From the NCBI RefSeq assembly GCF_029892565.1, contig NZ_JARXVH010000004.1:620001-684000 (forward strand): DNA of 64,000 nt, written 5' to 3'. Shown piece by piece: positions 8,155-17,926 of the stretch. Made by a program: the position numbers and the translations under genes. Within the stretch, counting starts at the first letter, position 1. Every line of letters begins with the position of its first letter. The stretch is from Streptomyces pseudovenezuelae. Lineage in GTDB: Bacteria; Actinomycetota; Actinomycetes; Streptomycetales; Streptomycetaceae. Under the pieces are notes generated by a model. The model saw only the letters and a list, made by a program, of their open reading frames with translations. It was not told where the DNA came from and searched no databases.

Positions 8155-10952
8155 GCGGAACCTCCGATCAGGGTGAGGAAGGCGTCTTCGAGCCGGCGGT
8201 GCGGGCCGAGGGAGGCGACCGGGATTTCGAGCCGGACGAGTTCGACCAGGAGGCGGGCGGCGGCGGGAGAGCCGTCGGCTGGAGGTGCGTTGGTATGAGG
8301 TGCGTTGGCGTGGGGCACGGGTGCGTGCTCGTCGGCTGCCGGCATCTCCGTGCCGTTCACCTCGCGGTGCGGCACGACGACCGCGAGCGGCTCCACCTCA
8401 GGACTGGGTGTGTCAGCAGGCGCCAGCCGGACCAGCAGGCCGCCGTCCGCCCGTACCGCCGACTCGACGCCGGGCAGGGCAGCGACCTTCTCGACCAGGG
8501 GGTCCGCGATGGCGGACGCCAGGCCGACGAGCAGGGTGTCGCCCGAGCCGATGATCTCGCCGACCGGGCCGGCCTGGACGAGTCGGCCGCGGTCCATGAC
8601 GACGAGGTGGGTGCAGGACTGCTCGACCTCCGCCAGGAGGTGGCTGGAGACGATCACCGTGCGCCCGGCGGCCGCGTACCGGATCATCACCTCGCGCATC
8701 TCGCGGATCTGGGGCGGGTCGAGGCCGTTGGTGGGTTCGTCGAGGATGAGGAGGTCCGGGAGGCCGAGCATGGCCTGGGCGATGGCCAGGCGTTGGCGCA
8801 TGCCCTGGGAGTAGGTGCGGACCGCGCGGGCCAGGGCGTCGCCGAGGCCGGCGATCTCCAGGGCCTCGTCCAGGTGGGCGTCCTCGGGCGGGCGGCCGGT
8901 CGCCGCCCAGTACAGCTCCAGGTTCTCGCGGCCGGAGAGGTGCGGAAGGAAGCCCGCGCCCTCGACGAACGCGCCGACCCGGGACAGGACCGGGGCACCT
9001 GGCCGGATCGCGTGCCCGAAGACGCGGATCTCGCCGTCGTCCGGCTTGATCAGGCCCATCAGCATGCGCAGGGTGGTGGTCTTGCCCGCGCCGTTCGGCC
9101 CCAGCAGGCCCAGGACCTGGCCCTTCTCGACGCGGAAGGACACCTCCCGGACCGCGTACCGGTCCGCCGAGCGCGCGTACCGCTTGCTCAAGTCGGTGAT
9201 CTGGAGCGGGACTTCGGCCAGCGCCGGGTCCGGGGGCACCGCGGTGGTGCGGCGGCGGCCCGACAGCAGCAGGGCGAGGGCGATCACCGCGCCCACCAGC
9301 GGCAGCCACCACACCCAGGACGGGAGCGGGGCGGCGGCGGTCGTCACACCGGGCGCCGTCGGCACCTTCAGGTCGCCCTTCAGGGAGACGGTGTACGTCG
9401 CCGGGGCGGTCGGGGAGGCGTATCCGAGGTCCGTGGAGGCGAGGACCAGGCGCAGGCGGTGGCCCTGCTCGACCTCGTGGTCGATGGCCGGGAGCGTGAT
9501 GGTGACGTCCTTGCCCGCCTTGGCGCCCTCGACGCGGATCGGGGTGACCAGCTGGGAGGGCAGCACGGGGGACGTGCCGCCGGGCCCGACGTCGTACACC
9601 TTGCCGAAGAGCACGGCGTCGTCGCTGGTCGACTTCACGTGGACGGTGACCGTCGGCGAGCCGGTGACGCGCAGGCCGCTGCCGACCGGTGCCGACTCGA
9701 ACCGCGCGTACTGGCCGGGGAAGTCCAGCGAGACGCCGACGCCCAGCGAGGAGAGCTGGGCGAGGCCGCCGCCGCCGAGGCCGGGCAGGGCGGAGACGGC
9801 GGGCGGGCTGGCGCCGGCCGGGTTGTCGAAGGTCTGCTCGCGGCGGCCGGTCAGGGCGATCGACTTCTGACCGCTCTCCAGGCCCGGGTAGCTGTCGGCG
9901 CTCGCGCCGCGCAGCAGGGCCGCGCCGTCCGTGGAGTCGACGCCTCCGGTGCGGGTCACGCGGAAGGCCGGGCCGGTGTCGGTGGCCTTGTCGTCCTTGA
10001 GGTAGCGGTCGAACCAGGCACGCACGCGTGACTGCACGCGGCCGGTCTCCATGTCGCCGCCGTCGTGCCCGCCTGCGATCCAGTCGACGTCCACGGGTGC
10101 GCCGTTGGCGCGGATGGCCTTCGCGGCGGCGTCGGCCTGGCCGAGCGGGAAGAGGGAGTCGGTCTGGCCCTGCAGCAGGAGCGTGGGCACCTTGATGCGG
10201 GTGCCCACGGCGGACGGCGAGCGGGCGTCCAGCAGGGCACGCGCCTGTGCGTCCGGCTTGCCCGCCTCCGCGACGCGCTCGTACATCCGGCACAGCTCGG
10301 GCTGGAAGTTGTCGCAGCCGCCGCCGGAGTTGACGAAGATGCCGGCCCACAGCTTCTTGAAAACGCCGTTCGGGAAGAGGGCGTCCGCGAGGTTCCAGTA
10401 GGTGATCGCCGGGGCGATGGCGTCCACGCGGTCGTCGTAGCCGGCCGCGAGGAGTGAGATCGCGCCGCCGTACGAGGCGCCGGCGACGCCCACGCGCGGG
10501 TCGCCGGTCTTGTCGAGCTGGACCTGGGGTTGCTCGGCCAGCCAGTCGATCAGCTTGGAGACGTCCTTGACCTCGCCCTTCGGGTCGTTCAGACCGATCT
10601 TGCCGGTCGACTTCCCGAAGCCTCGGGCGGACCAGGTCAGTACCGCGTAGCCGTCCTCGGCGAGGTTCTCGGCCTGTTGACGTACGTCGTCCTTGGTGCC
10701 GCCGAAGCCGTGGGCCAGGAGGACGGCGGGGTGCCTGCCGGCGGTGGCGGGGGTGAAGTACGAGGTGTCGATGCGGACGCCGTCGATCGCCATGATGCGG
10801 TCGGATCGGTGTGCCGGGGTCTTCTCGTCCGAGGCAACTGCCGTCCACGTTCCCGCTGCCGCGAGTACGGCGAGGGCGGCGCCGGCTGCCAGTAGGCGGC
10901 GGTGCCGGGGCCTTCGCAGTTGGCCTCGCAGGGTGGGGAGTCGAAGATCCAT
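8151..10952 (-). CDS. secreted alpha/beta-hydrolase fused to ABC ATPase
   Basis: 933-aa two-domain membrane protein. Residues 20-40 form a signal-anchor helix. Residues 45-535 are a CocE/NonD-like alpha/beta hydrolase: HGFGG near 81, nucleophile Ser160 in GASYGG, likely Asp265 in QGQTD and His296 in AGGH, then the jelly-roll-like C-terminal domain of X-Pro dipeptidyl-peptidases. A second helix (about 545-563) is followed by an ABC ATPase: Walker A GPNGAGKT (618-625), signature YSQGM (714-718), Walker B LLILDEP (734-740). This predicts an external hydrolase and a cytoplasmic ATPase in one chain. Start is ATG 10952 ahead of the signal anchor; the ribosome-binding site is weak. Coupled by ATGA to the permease gene. 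Hydrolase substrate unknown; tributyrin-, peptide- or ester-type substrates are all possible. Confidence 0.88.
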   Translation of the reverse strand: MDLRLPTLRGQLRRPRHRRLLAAGAALAVLAAAGTWTAVASDEKTPAHRSDRIMAIDGVRIDTSYFTPATAGRHPAVLLAHGFGGTKDDVRQQAENLAEDGYAVLTWSARGFGKSTGKIGLNDPKGEVKDVSKLIDWLAEQPQVQLDKTGDPRVGVAGASYGGAISLLAAGYDDRVDAIAPAITYWNLADALFPNGVFKKLWAGIFVNSGGGCDNFQPELCRMYERVAEAGKPDAQARALLDARSPSAVGTRIKVPTLLLQGQTDSLFPLGQADAAAKAIRANGAPVDVDWIAGGHDGGDMETGRVQSRVRAWFDRYLKDDKATDTGPAFRVTRTGGVDSTDGAALLRGASADSYPGLESGQKSIALTGRREQTFDNPAGASPPAVSALPGLGGGGLAQLSSLGVGVSLDFPGQYARFESAPVGSGLRVTGSPTVTVHVKSTSDDAVLFGKVYDVGPGGTSPVLPSQLVTPIRVEGAKAGKDVTITLPAIDHEVEQGHRLRLVLASTDLGYASPTAPATYTVSLKGDLKVPTAPGVTTAAAPLPSWVWWLPLVGAVIALALLLSGRRRTTAVPPDPALAEVPLQITDLSKRYARSADRYAVREVSFRVEKGQVLGLLGPNGAGKTTTLRMLMGLIKPDDGEIRVFGHAIRPGAPVLSRVGAFVEGAGFLPHLSGRENLELYWAATGRPPEDAHLDEALEIAGLGDALARAVRTYSQGMRQRLAIAQAMLGLPDLLILDEPTNGLDPPQIREMREVMIRYAAAGRTVIVSSHLLAEVEQSCTHLVVMDRGRLVQAGPVGEIIGSGDTLLVGLASAIADPLVEKVAALPGVESAVRADGGLLVRLAPADTPSPEVEPLAVVVPHREVNGTEMPAADEHAPVPHANAPHTNAPPADGSPAAARLLVELVRLEIPVASLGPHRRLEDAFLTLIGGSA

Positions 10953-11107
10953 GCGTTCAACGGTACGGGGCGTCTCTGACAGTTGGAGGGGACCCCGGGG
11001 TGAACGTGCGGACCTTCTCTGGGAGTACGGGGTGGCTACGCCGTACCGCATGTGGTGTACGGCTACTGGCTCGGGGGGTTCTGTGATTCGCCGGGTGCGG
11101 ATTGATT

Positions 11108-11140
11108 GTGGCCGGTCGCGCAGTTCCCCGCGCCCCTGAA
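11108..11140 (+). repeat. Streptomyces dispersed intergenic repeat, copy A
   Basis: GTGGCCGGTCGCGCAGTTCC followed by CCGCGCCCCTGAA. I recognise this as a short repeat scattered through Streptomyces intergenic regions. A second, diverged copy lies at 21242-21280 in the same orientation. It sits just after the APC permease gene on the minus strand. Confidence 0.7.
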
Positions 11141-11160
11141 GCCTTCGCCCCTGCTGGGCT

Positions 11161-12585
11161 TCAGGCTTCCGCATCCTCGGGGACCGAAATGAGCCACCGT
11201 GTCTCTCTGCGCGGCCGCAGATACAACGCCCAGTACAAGGTGGCCGCTGCTGTTATGCCGCCCGTCCAGAGCAAGTACGTCGTCTCCTGCTGGCTCAGGA
11301 TGTACGCCAGGACCGCGATCAGGAGGAGGGGGACGGTCGGCCAGAGGGGCATGCGCCAGGCCCGGGTGTGTTTGTGGGTGCCTCGGCGGGAGAGGAGGGC
11401 GGCTGTCGCGACCAGGAGGTACATGCCCGTCACGGAGACGCCTGTTACGCCGTAGAGGGTGTCCAGGTTGACGAAGCAGAGCAGGGCGCCGGGGATGCCC
11501 ACGGCGAGGGTGGCTGTCCAGGGGGAGCCGAAGCGGCCCAGTTTTGAGAAGACGGTGTTGATCGGGGTGGGCCAGGCCTTGTCGCGGGCCGAGGCGTACA
11601 GGACTCGGGAGTTCTGGATGACCATGACGATGCCCGCGTTGATGATCGCGAGGGCCACGCAGAGGCTGACGAAGGTGCCGACGGCCGAGTTGGACCAGGC
11701 GGTGACCATGGAGCTGATGTCGCCGCCGGTGAGGGTCGAGAGGTCGGAGGCGCCCATCGTGATCGCGATCACCGGGACCAGGATGATCACCGACGAGATC
11801 GCCAGGGTGGCCAGGACCGTACGGGCCACGTTGCGGCGCGGGTTCTCCAACTCCTCGGAGAGGTAGACCGCCGTCGAGAAGCCCTGCGTGACGAACAGGG
11901 CGATGGCCAGGCCCGAGACGACCAGCATCGCCGTCACCGTGTCGGCGTGGCCGTCGGCGCCCGACACCTGCATGGACACCAGGCTGCCCGCGCCCCGCTC
12001 GCTGTGTGCGAAGCCCAGGACCGCCACGACGGCCGCCGCGATGACCTCCAGGACCAGGAAGACGCCGGTGATCCAGGCGTTGGCTCGCAGGTCGAGGAGG
12101 CCGGCGAGGGTGGCCAGGAGCATGACGGCGGCGCCGGCGATCGACGGGTTCAGGTGCACCACCGGTGCCAGGTAGTCCGCCGTGCCCATCGCTATCACCG
12201 GCGGGACGATCATCACGACCAGGAGTGACAGTACGAAGACCAGCCAGCCCGCCAGTCGGCCCGCCAGCGTCGAGACCATCGCGTACTCGCCGCCCGCGCT
12301 CGGGATGAGGGTGCCCAGCTCCGAGTAGCAGAACGCGACGGCGATGCAGAGGACCGAGCCGATCGCGATCGTGAGGGCGGTCGCCGTGCCGAGCGAGCCG
12401 AACAGGTCGGGGACGACCACGAAGAGCGTGGAGGCCGGTGTCACGCAGGAGAGGGTGAGGAGGGTGCCGCCGACGATGCCGATGGAACGCTTCAGCTGCC
12501 GCGGGCTCTGGGAACTGTCCGACGACGCCTCGGAAACGGCGGCCTCGGCAGTGGGGAGGGTGTCGGTCACGCGCTGATGGAACAT
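11161..12585 (-). CDS. APC family amino-acid permease
   Basis: Membrane transporter of 474 aa with about 12 hydrophobic helices. The first is the family signature IGIVGGTLLTLSCVTPASTLF (residues 35-55), and SAGGEYAMVS marks helix 3. It imports amino acids or polyamines by proton symport; substrate not readable. ATG 12585 lies directly against a palindrome and has no ribosome-binding site; GTG at 12570 is an alternative start. The gene is monocistronic on the minus strand. Confidence 0.87.
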   Translation of the reverse strand: MFHQRVTDTLPTAEAAVSEASSDSSQSPRQLKRSIGIVGGTLLTLSCVTPASTLFVVVPDLFGSLGTATALTIAIGSVLCIAVAFCYSELGTLIPSAGGEYAMVSTLAGRLAGWLVFVLSLLVVMIVPPVIAMGTADYLAPVVHLNPSIAGAAVMLLATLAGLLDLRANAWITGVFLVLEVIAAAVVAVLGFAHSERGAGSLVSMQVSGADGHADTVTAMLVVSGLAIALFVTQGFSTAVYLSEELENPRRNVARTVLATLAISSVIILVPVIAITMGASDLSTLTGGDISSMVTAWSNSAVGTFVSLCVALAIINAGIVMVIQNSRVLYASARDKAWPTPINTVFSKLGRFGSPWTATLAVGIPGALLCFVNLDTLYGVTGVSVTGMYLLVATAALLSRRGTHKHTRAWRMPLWPTVPLLLIAVLAYILSQQETTYLLWTGGITAAATLYWALYLRPRRETRWLISVPEDAEA

Positions 12586-12608
12586 TGACGGAAACCGTCA
12601 CGTCAATG
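12583..12608. promoter_or_regulatory. nested palindrome at the APC permease start
   Basis: The perfect dyad TGACGG-AAA-CCGTCA (12586-12600) lies inside a second pair CATTGACG / CGTCAATG (12583-12590, 12601-12608). The structure abuts and includes the ATG of the permease gene, a position suited to a repressor operator or to a leaderless promoter. Confidence 0.5.
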
Positions 12609-12722
12609 GGTGTTCACCTACGGAATCCGTAGATCCAGCCCGTGTCGGGGCCTGTATTCGGTGCTTCGCGGTAGTGCCTGCCACGGTTCGGGATTGTGCG
12701 GGAACCGCAGCCGACGTAGCCG

Positions 12723-12754
12723 AAAAAAAGGGCCGTCCGCATCGCGGACGGCCC
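12723..12754 (-). terminator. rho-independent terminator of the inositol operon
   Basis: Read leftward: an 11-bp perfect stem (GGGCCGTCCGC / GCGGACGGCCC) with a 3-nt loop, then seven T residues. It lies 14 bp past the mmsA stop and is the clearest terminator in the window. Confidence 0.95.
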
Positions 12755-12767
12755 CAGGGGTCGGCTC

Positions 12768-14270
<1,503 letters not shown>

Positions 14271-14284
14271 GCCCAGTTGCTCCT

Positions 14285-16168
14285 TCACAGATGGCGGCGT
14301 CGGGTGGAGACGTGCCGTTCGTACAGCTCACGTGCCTTGACCGCGGACGCGCGGGTCGCGGTCTCGGCCACAGGAACATCCCACCAGGCCTGCGCCGGAG
14401 GCGCGCCCGACACTGTGTCTGCGGTTTGCGTCTCGACGTAGACACATGTGGGAGTGTCGGCGGCCCGGGCCTCGGCGAGCGCCGTCCGCAGGTCCGCCAC
14501 GGTCTTGGCGCGCAGGACGCGCATGCCCAGGCTGGCCACGTTGGCGGCGAGGTCCACGGGCAGCGGGGCGCCGGTGAAGGTGCCGTCGTCCGACGGGTAG
14601 CGGTAGGCGGTGCCGAAGCGCTCGCCGCCCACCGACTCCGACAGGCCGCCGATGGACGCGTACCCGTGGTTCTGTATGAGGAGCAGCTTGATCGCGACGC
14701 CCTCCTGCACGGCGGTCACGATCTCGGTCGGCATCATCAGGTACGTGCCGTCGCCGACCAGCGCCCAGACGTTGCGGTCGGGGGCGGCCAGCTTGACGCC
14801 GATCGCGGCCGGGATCTCGTAGCCCATGCAGGAGTAGCCGTACTCCAGGTGGTACTGGTCCCGGGAGCGGGTGCGCCACATCTTGTGTAGGTCGCCGGGG
14901 AGCGAGCCGGCCGCGTTGATGATCACGTCGGTCTCGTCGACGAGGGCGTCGAGGGCGCCGATGACCTGCGGCTGGGTGGGCCGTATGTCCGGCTCCTCGG
15001 CCTCGTAGCAGGCGTCGATCCGCTGCTCCCAGCGCTCCTTGTCCTCGGTGTACTCGGCGGCGTAGGAGTCGGTGACGCGGTGGTCGTGGAGTTCCAGGGC
15101 CTGAGTGAGTTCCGTCAGGCCGGAGCGGGCGTCCGCGATCAGGGGGGTGCCGGCGAGCTTGTGGCCGTCGAAGGGCGCGATGTTGAGGTTGAGGAAGCGG
15201 ACGCCGTCGCCTGCGAAGAGGGTGCCGGAGCCGGTGGTGAAGTCGGTGTAGCGGGTGCCGACGCCGATCACCAGGTCGGCGGTGCGGGCGAGTTCGTCGG
15301 CGGTCGCCGTGCCGGTGTGGCCGATGCCGCCGACGTCCTGCGGGTGGTCCCAGCGCAGGGAGCCCTTGCCGGCCTGGGTGGAGGCGACCGGAATGCGGGT
15401 GGCTTCCGCGAACTCCGCGAGCGCCTCCTCGGCGTGGCTGTGGTGCACTCCGCCGCCGGCGATGACGAGCGAGCGGCGGGCGGTCCTGATCAGCCGTACG
15501 GCTTCGGCGAGTTCGGCCGGGTCGGCGCCCGGACGGCGTACCGCCCAGGTGCGTTCGGCGAAGAACTCGTCCGGCCAGTCGTAGGCCTCGGCCTGAACGT
15601 CCTGCGGGAGAGCGAGAGTTACCGCGCCCGTCTCCACCGGGTCGGTCAGCACGCGCATCGCCTGCAGGGCCGCCGGGATCAGCTGCTCGGGGCGGTTGAT
15701 CCGGTCGAAGTAGCGCGACACCGGGCGCAGGCTGTCGTTGACCGACACATCGCCCGCGTACGGGACTTCGAGCTGCTGGAGGACCGGGTCGGCGGGGCGG
15801 GCCGCGAAGACGTCGCCGGGCAGCAACAGGACCGGGAGGTGGTTGATCGTGGCGAGGGCGGCGCCGGTGACCAGGTTGGTCGCGCCCGGGCCGATCGACG
15901 TCGTCACCGCGTGCGTGGAGAGGCGGCCCGACTGGCGCGCGTAGCCGACTGCCGCGTGCACCATGGCCTGTTCGTTGCGGCCCTGGTGGTACGGCATGTC
16001 GTCGGCGTACTCGACGAGTGCCTGGCCGATGCCGGCCACGTTGCCGTGGCCGAAGATGCCCCAGGTCGCGCCGATCAGCCGCTGCCGGGTGCCGTCCCGC
16101 TCGGTGAACTGGGCGGCCAGGAACCGCACCAGTGCCTGCGCGACCGTGAGCCTCGTCGTCGAGGTCAT
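14285..16168 (-). CDS. iolD: 3D-(3,5/4)-trihydroxycyclohexane-1,2-dione hydrolase
   Basis: Thiamine-diphosphate enzyme of 627 aa that opens the ring in myo-inositol catabolism to give 5-deoxy-glucuronate. Visible features are the N-terminal domain with GRNEQAMVHAAVGYARQ (cofactor Glu), the central DHS-like domain with GGGVHHSHAEEAL, and the C-terminal ThDP/Mg motif GDGTYLMMPTEI...NHG. ATG 16168 overlaps the iolB stop (ATGA), so translation is coupled. Length agrees with the family. Confidence 0.94.
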   Translation of the reverse strand: MTSTTRLTVAQALVRFLAAQFTERDGTRQRLIGATWGIFGHGNVAGIGQALVEYADDMPYHQGRNEQAMVHAAVGYARQSGRLSTHAVTTSIGPGATNLVTGAALATINHLPVLLLPGDVFAARPADPVLQQLEVPYAGDVSVNDSLRPVSRYFDRINRPEQLIPAALQAMRVLTDPVETGAVTLALPQDVQAEAYDWPDEFFAERTWAVRRPGADPAELAEAVRLIRTARRSLVIAGGGVHHSHAEEALAEFAEATRIPVASTQAGKGSLRWDHPQDVGGIGHTGTATADELARTADLVIGVGTRYTDFTTGSGTLFAGDGVRFLNLNIAPFDGHKLAGTPLIADARSGLTELTQALELHDHRVTDSYAAEYTEDKERWEQRIDACYEAEEPDIRPTQPQVIGALDALVDETDVIINAAGSLPGDLHKMWRTRSRDQYHLEYGYSCMGYEIPAAIGVKLAAPDRNVWALVGDGTYLMMPTEIVTAVQEGVAIKLLLIQNHGYASIGGLSESVGGERFGTAYRYPSDDGTFTGAPLPVDLAANVASLGMRVLRAKTVADLRTALAEARAADTPTCVYVETQTADTVSGAPPAQAWWDVPVAETATRASAVKARELYERHVSTRRRHL

Positions 16169-16980
16169 CGGTAACCCTCCGTGTGCTCGGGGTGGAAGCA
16201 GATCCGCCACTCCCGCGTCCGGCCCGGACCCGCCATGACATTGAGGTAGTACATGTCGTGGCCGGGCTGGGCGATGGACGGGCCGTGCCATCCATCGGGG
16301 ACGAGGACGGCGTCGCCGGAGCGGACCTCCGCGAGGACGTCGGATCCGCCCTCACGGGAGGGAGATACGCGCTGATAGCCGAACCCGTTCGGGCCGTCGA
16401 TCTCGAAGTAGTAGATCTCCTCCAACTCGGCTTCCACACCGGGCCGGTGCTCGTCGTGCTTGTGCGGCGGGAAGGACGACCAGTTGCCGCCCGGGGTGAT
16501 CACCTCGACGGCGATCAGCTTGTCGCAGTCGAAGGCGTCGGCGGAGGCGAAGTTGCGGACCAGCCGCGTGTACCTGCCGTCGCCGCGTTCTTCGACGGGG
16601 ACCTCCGGCGCGGGGCCGTAGCGGGCGGGGAGTCGTCGCTCGCACTTCGCTCCTGCCAGGGCGAAGCGGCCTCCCGCGCCGGAGGCGATCTGGACCTGGG
16701 CGTCCCGGGGTACGTACGCGAAGTCCGAGACGGACGCGAACACGCTTTCCCTGCCCAGGAGTTGGAACACATCGGTACCCATTTGCACCGTACATCCGCC
16801 CTGCAGCGGAAGCACGATCCACTCACTGTCACCGGTGGTGAAGGTGTGCGTACCACCGGCGCCCAACTCGACGATCCGCAGCCCGCTGTACTCCCAGCCG
16901 GCCCGCTTGGGGTCGATGTCGAACACATAGTTGGCGTCGGCGGTGGAGCCGCGCGGAATGTACAGCCTGTTGCCGGTCAT
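16165..16980 (-). CDS. iolB: 5-deoxy-glucuronate isomerase
   Basis: Cupin-fold isomerase of 271 aa making 2-keto-3-deoxygluconate-type sugar (5-dehydro-2-deoxy-gluconate) from the IolD product. The metal-binding cupin segment FPPHKHDEHRPGVEAELEE and the C-terminal VPDGWHGPSIAQPGHDMYYLNVMAGP are diagnostic. ATG 16980 lies 7 bp after the stop of the aldolase-like gene; its stop overlaps iolD. Confidence 0.94.
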   Translation of the reverse strand: MTGNRLYIPRGSTADANYVFDIDPKRAGWEYSGLRIVELGAGGTHTFTTGDSEWIVLPLQGGCTVQMGTDVFQLLGRESVFASVSDFAYVPRDAQVQIASGAGGRFALAGAKCERRLPARYGPAPEVPVEERGDGRYTRLVRNFASADAFDCDKLIAVEVITPGGNWSSFPPHKHDEHRPGVEAELEEIYYFEIDGPNGFGYQRVSPSREGGSDVLAEVRSGDAVLVPDGWHGPSIAQPGHDMYYLNVMAGPGRTREWRICFHPEHTEGYR

Positions 16981-16987
16981 ACGGCCC

Positions 16988-17926
16988 TCACAGCAGTCCT
17001 ACGGCGGTGTCCACGGCGGCGGCCACGTCTCCGTCCGCCGGATACAGCAGCGAACGGCCCACCACCAGGCCTCGCACGGTGGGGAGTTGGAGGGCGCCGC
17101 GCCACTTCTCGTAGGCGCCGTCCTGATCGTCGCCGACCTCGCCGCCGAGCAGCACGGCGGGCAGCGTCGACGTCTCCATGACCTCGGCCATGTCGTCGGG
17201 GTTCTCGGTGACCGGGAGCTTGAGCCAGGTGTAGGCCGAAGTGCCGCCCAGGCCCGAGGAGATGGCGATGGACCTGATGACGGCCTCGGCGCTCAGGTCG
17301 TTCTTCAGCCTGCCCTCGTCGGTGCGGCGGCTCATGAACGGCTCGACGAACAGCGGGAGTCGGCGCGCGGCCATGTCGTCGATCGCGCGGGCGGTGGACT
17401 CCAGGGTGGTGAGCGAGCCCGGGTCGTCGTAGTCGATGCGCAGGAGCAGCTTGCCGGCGTCGAAGCCGAGCCGCTCGATGTCCTCGGCGCGGTGGCCGGT
17501 GAAGCGGTCGTCGAGTTCGAAGCTGGCGCCCTGGAGACCGCCGCGGTTCATCGAGCCCATGACGACCTTGTCGTCCAGGGCGCCGAGCAGCAGCAGGTCG
17601 TCGAGGATGTCGGCGGTGGCGAGGACGCCGTCGACGCCGGGGCGGGAGAGCGCCAGGCAGAGGCGCTCCAGCAGGTCGGCGCGGTTGGCCATGGCGAGCT
17701 TGCGGTCGCCGACACCGAGGGCGCCGCGGGCCGGGTGGTCGGCGGCGACGATCATCAGGCGGCCGGAGTCGCCGAGCAGCGGGCGGCGGACGCGGCGGGC
17801 CGCGGCCTCCGCGACGGCCTCGGGGTGGTGGGCGCGGAGCCGGACGAGTTCGGCGACGTCCACGCGCGCGCGTGCGACGCCGTCCCCGCCGCCGTGCTGG
17901 GTGCCCGCGACGCGTCCCGCCCTCAC
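16988..17926 (-). CDS. Cgl0158-type (beta/alpha)8 aldolase-like protein of the inositol operon
   Basis: Predicted TIM-barrel protein of 312 aa, similar to the Cgl0158 family found in actinobacterial inositol clusters. Motifs include DHPARGALGVGD, FDAGKLLLRIDYDD, LPLFVEPFMSRR and SSGLGGTSAYTWLKLPV, the last with a barrel lysine that could form a Schiff base. Its place next to IolC makes it the best candidate for the 2-deoxy-5-keto-gluconate-6-phosphate aldolase step (IolJ), which nothing else here provides. I take GTG 17926, which overlaps the iolC stop (GTGA). A shorter start at 17863 is possible. Confidence 0.8.
   Translation of the reverse strand: MRAGRVAGTQHGGGDGVARARVDVAELVRLRAHHPEAVAEAAARRVRRPLLGDSGRLMIVAADHPARGALGVGDRKLAMANRADLLERLCLALSRPGVDGVLATADILDDLLLLGALDDKVVMGSMNRGGLQGASFELDDRFTGHRAEDIERLGFDAGKLLLRIDYDDPGSLTTLESTARAIDDMAARRLPLFVEPFMSRRTDEGRLKNDLSAEAVIRSIAISSGLGGTSAYTWLKLPVTENPDDMAEVMETSTLPAVLLGGEVGDDQDGAYEKWRGALQLPTVRGLVVGRSLLYPADGDVAAAVDTAVGLL

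Noticed and set aside
8413..10848. 811-aa minus-strand frame overlapping the hydrolase/ABC gene
   Set aside because: Arg/Pro-rich alternative frame; the true frame holds the hydrolase triad and ABC motifs.
14328..16439. 703-aa minus-strand frame over iolD
   Set aside because: Shadow frame; iolD has the ThDP motifs and coupled start.
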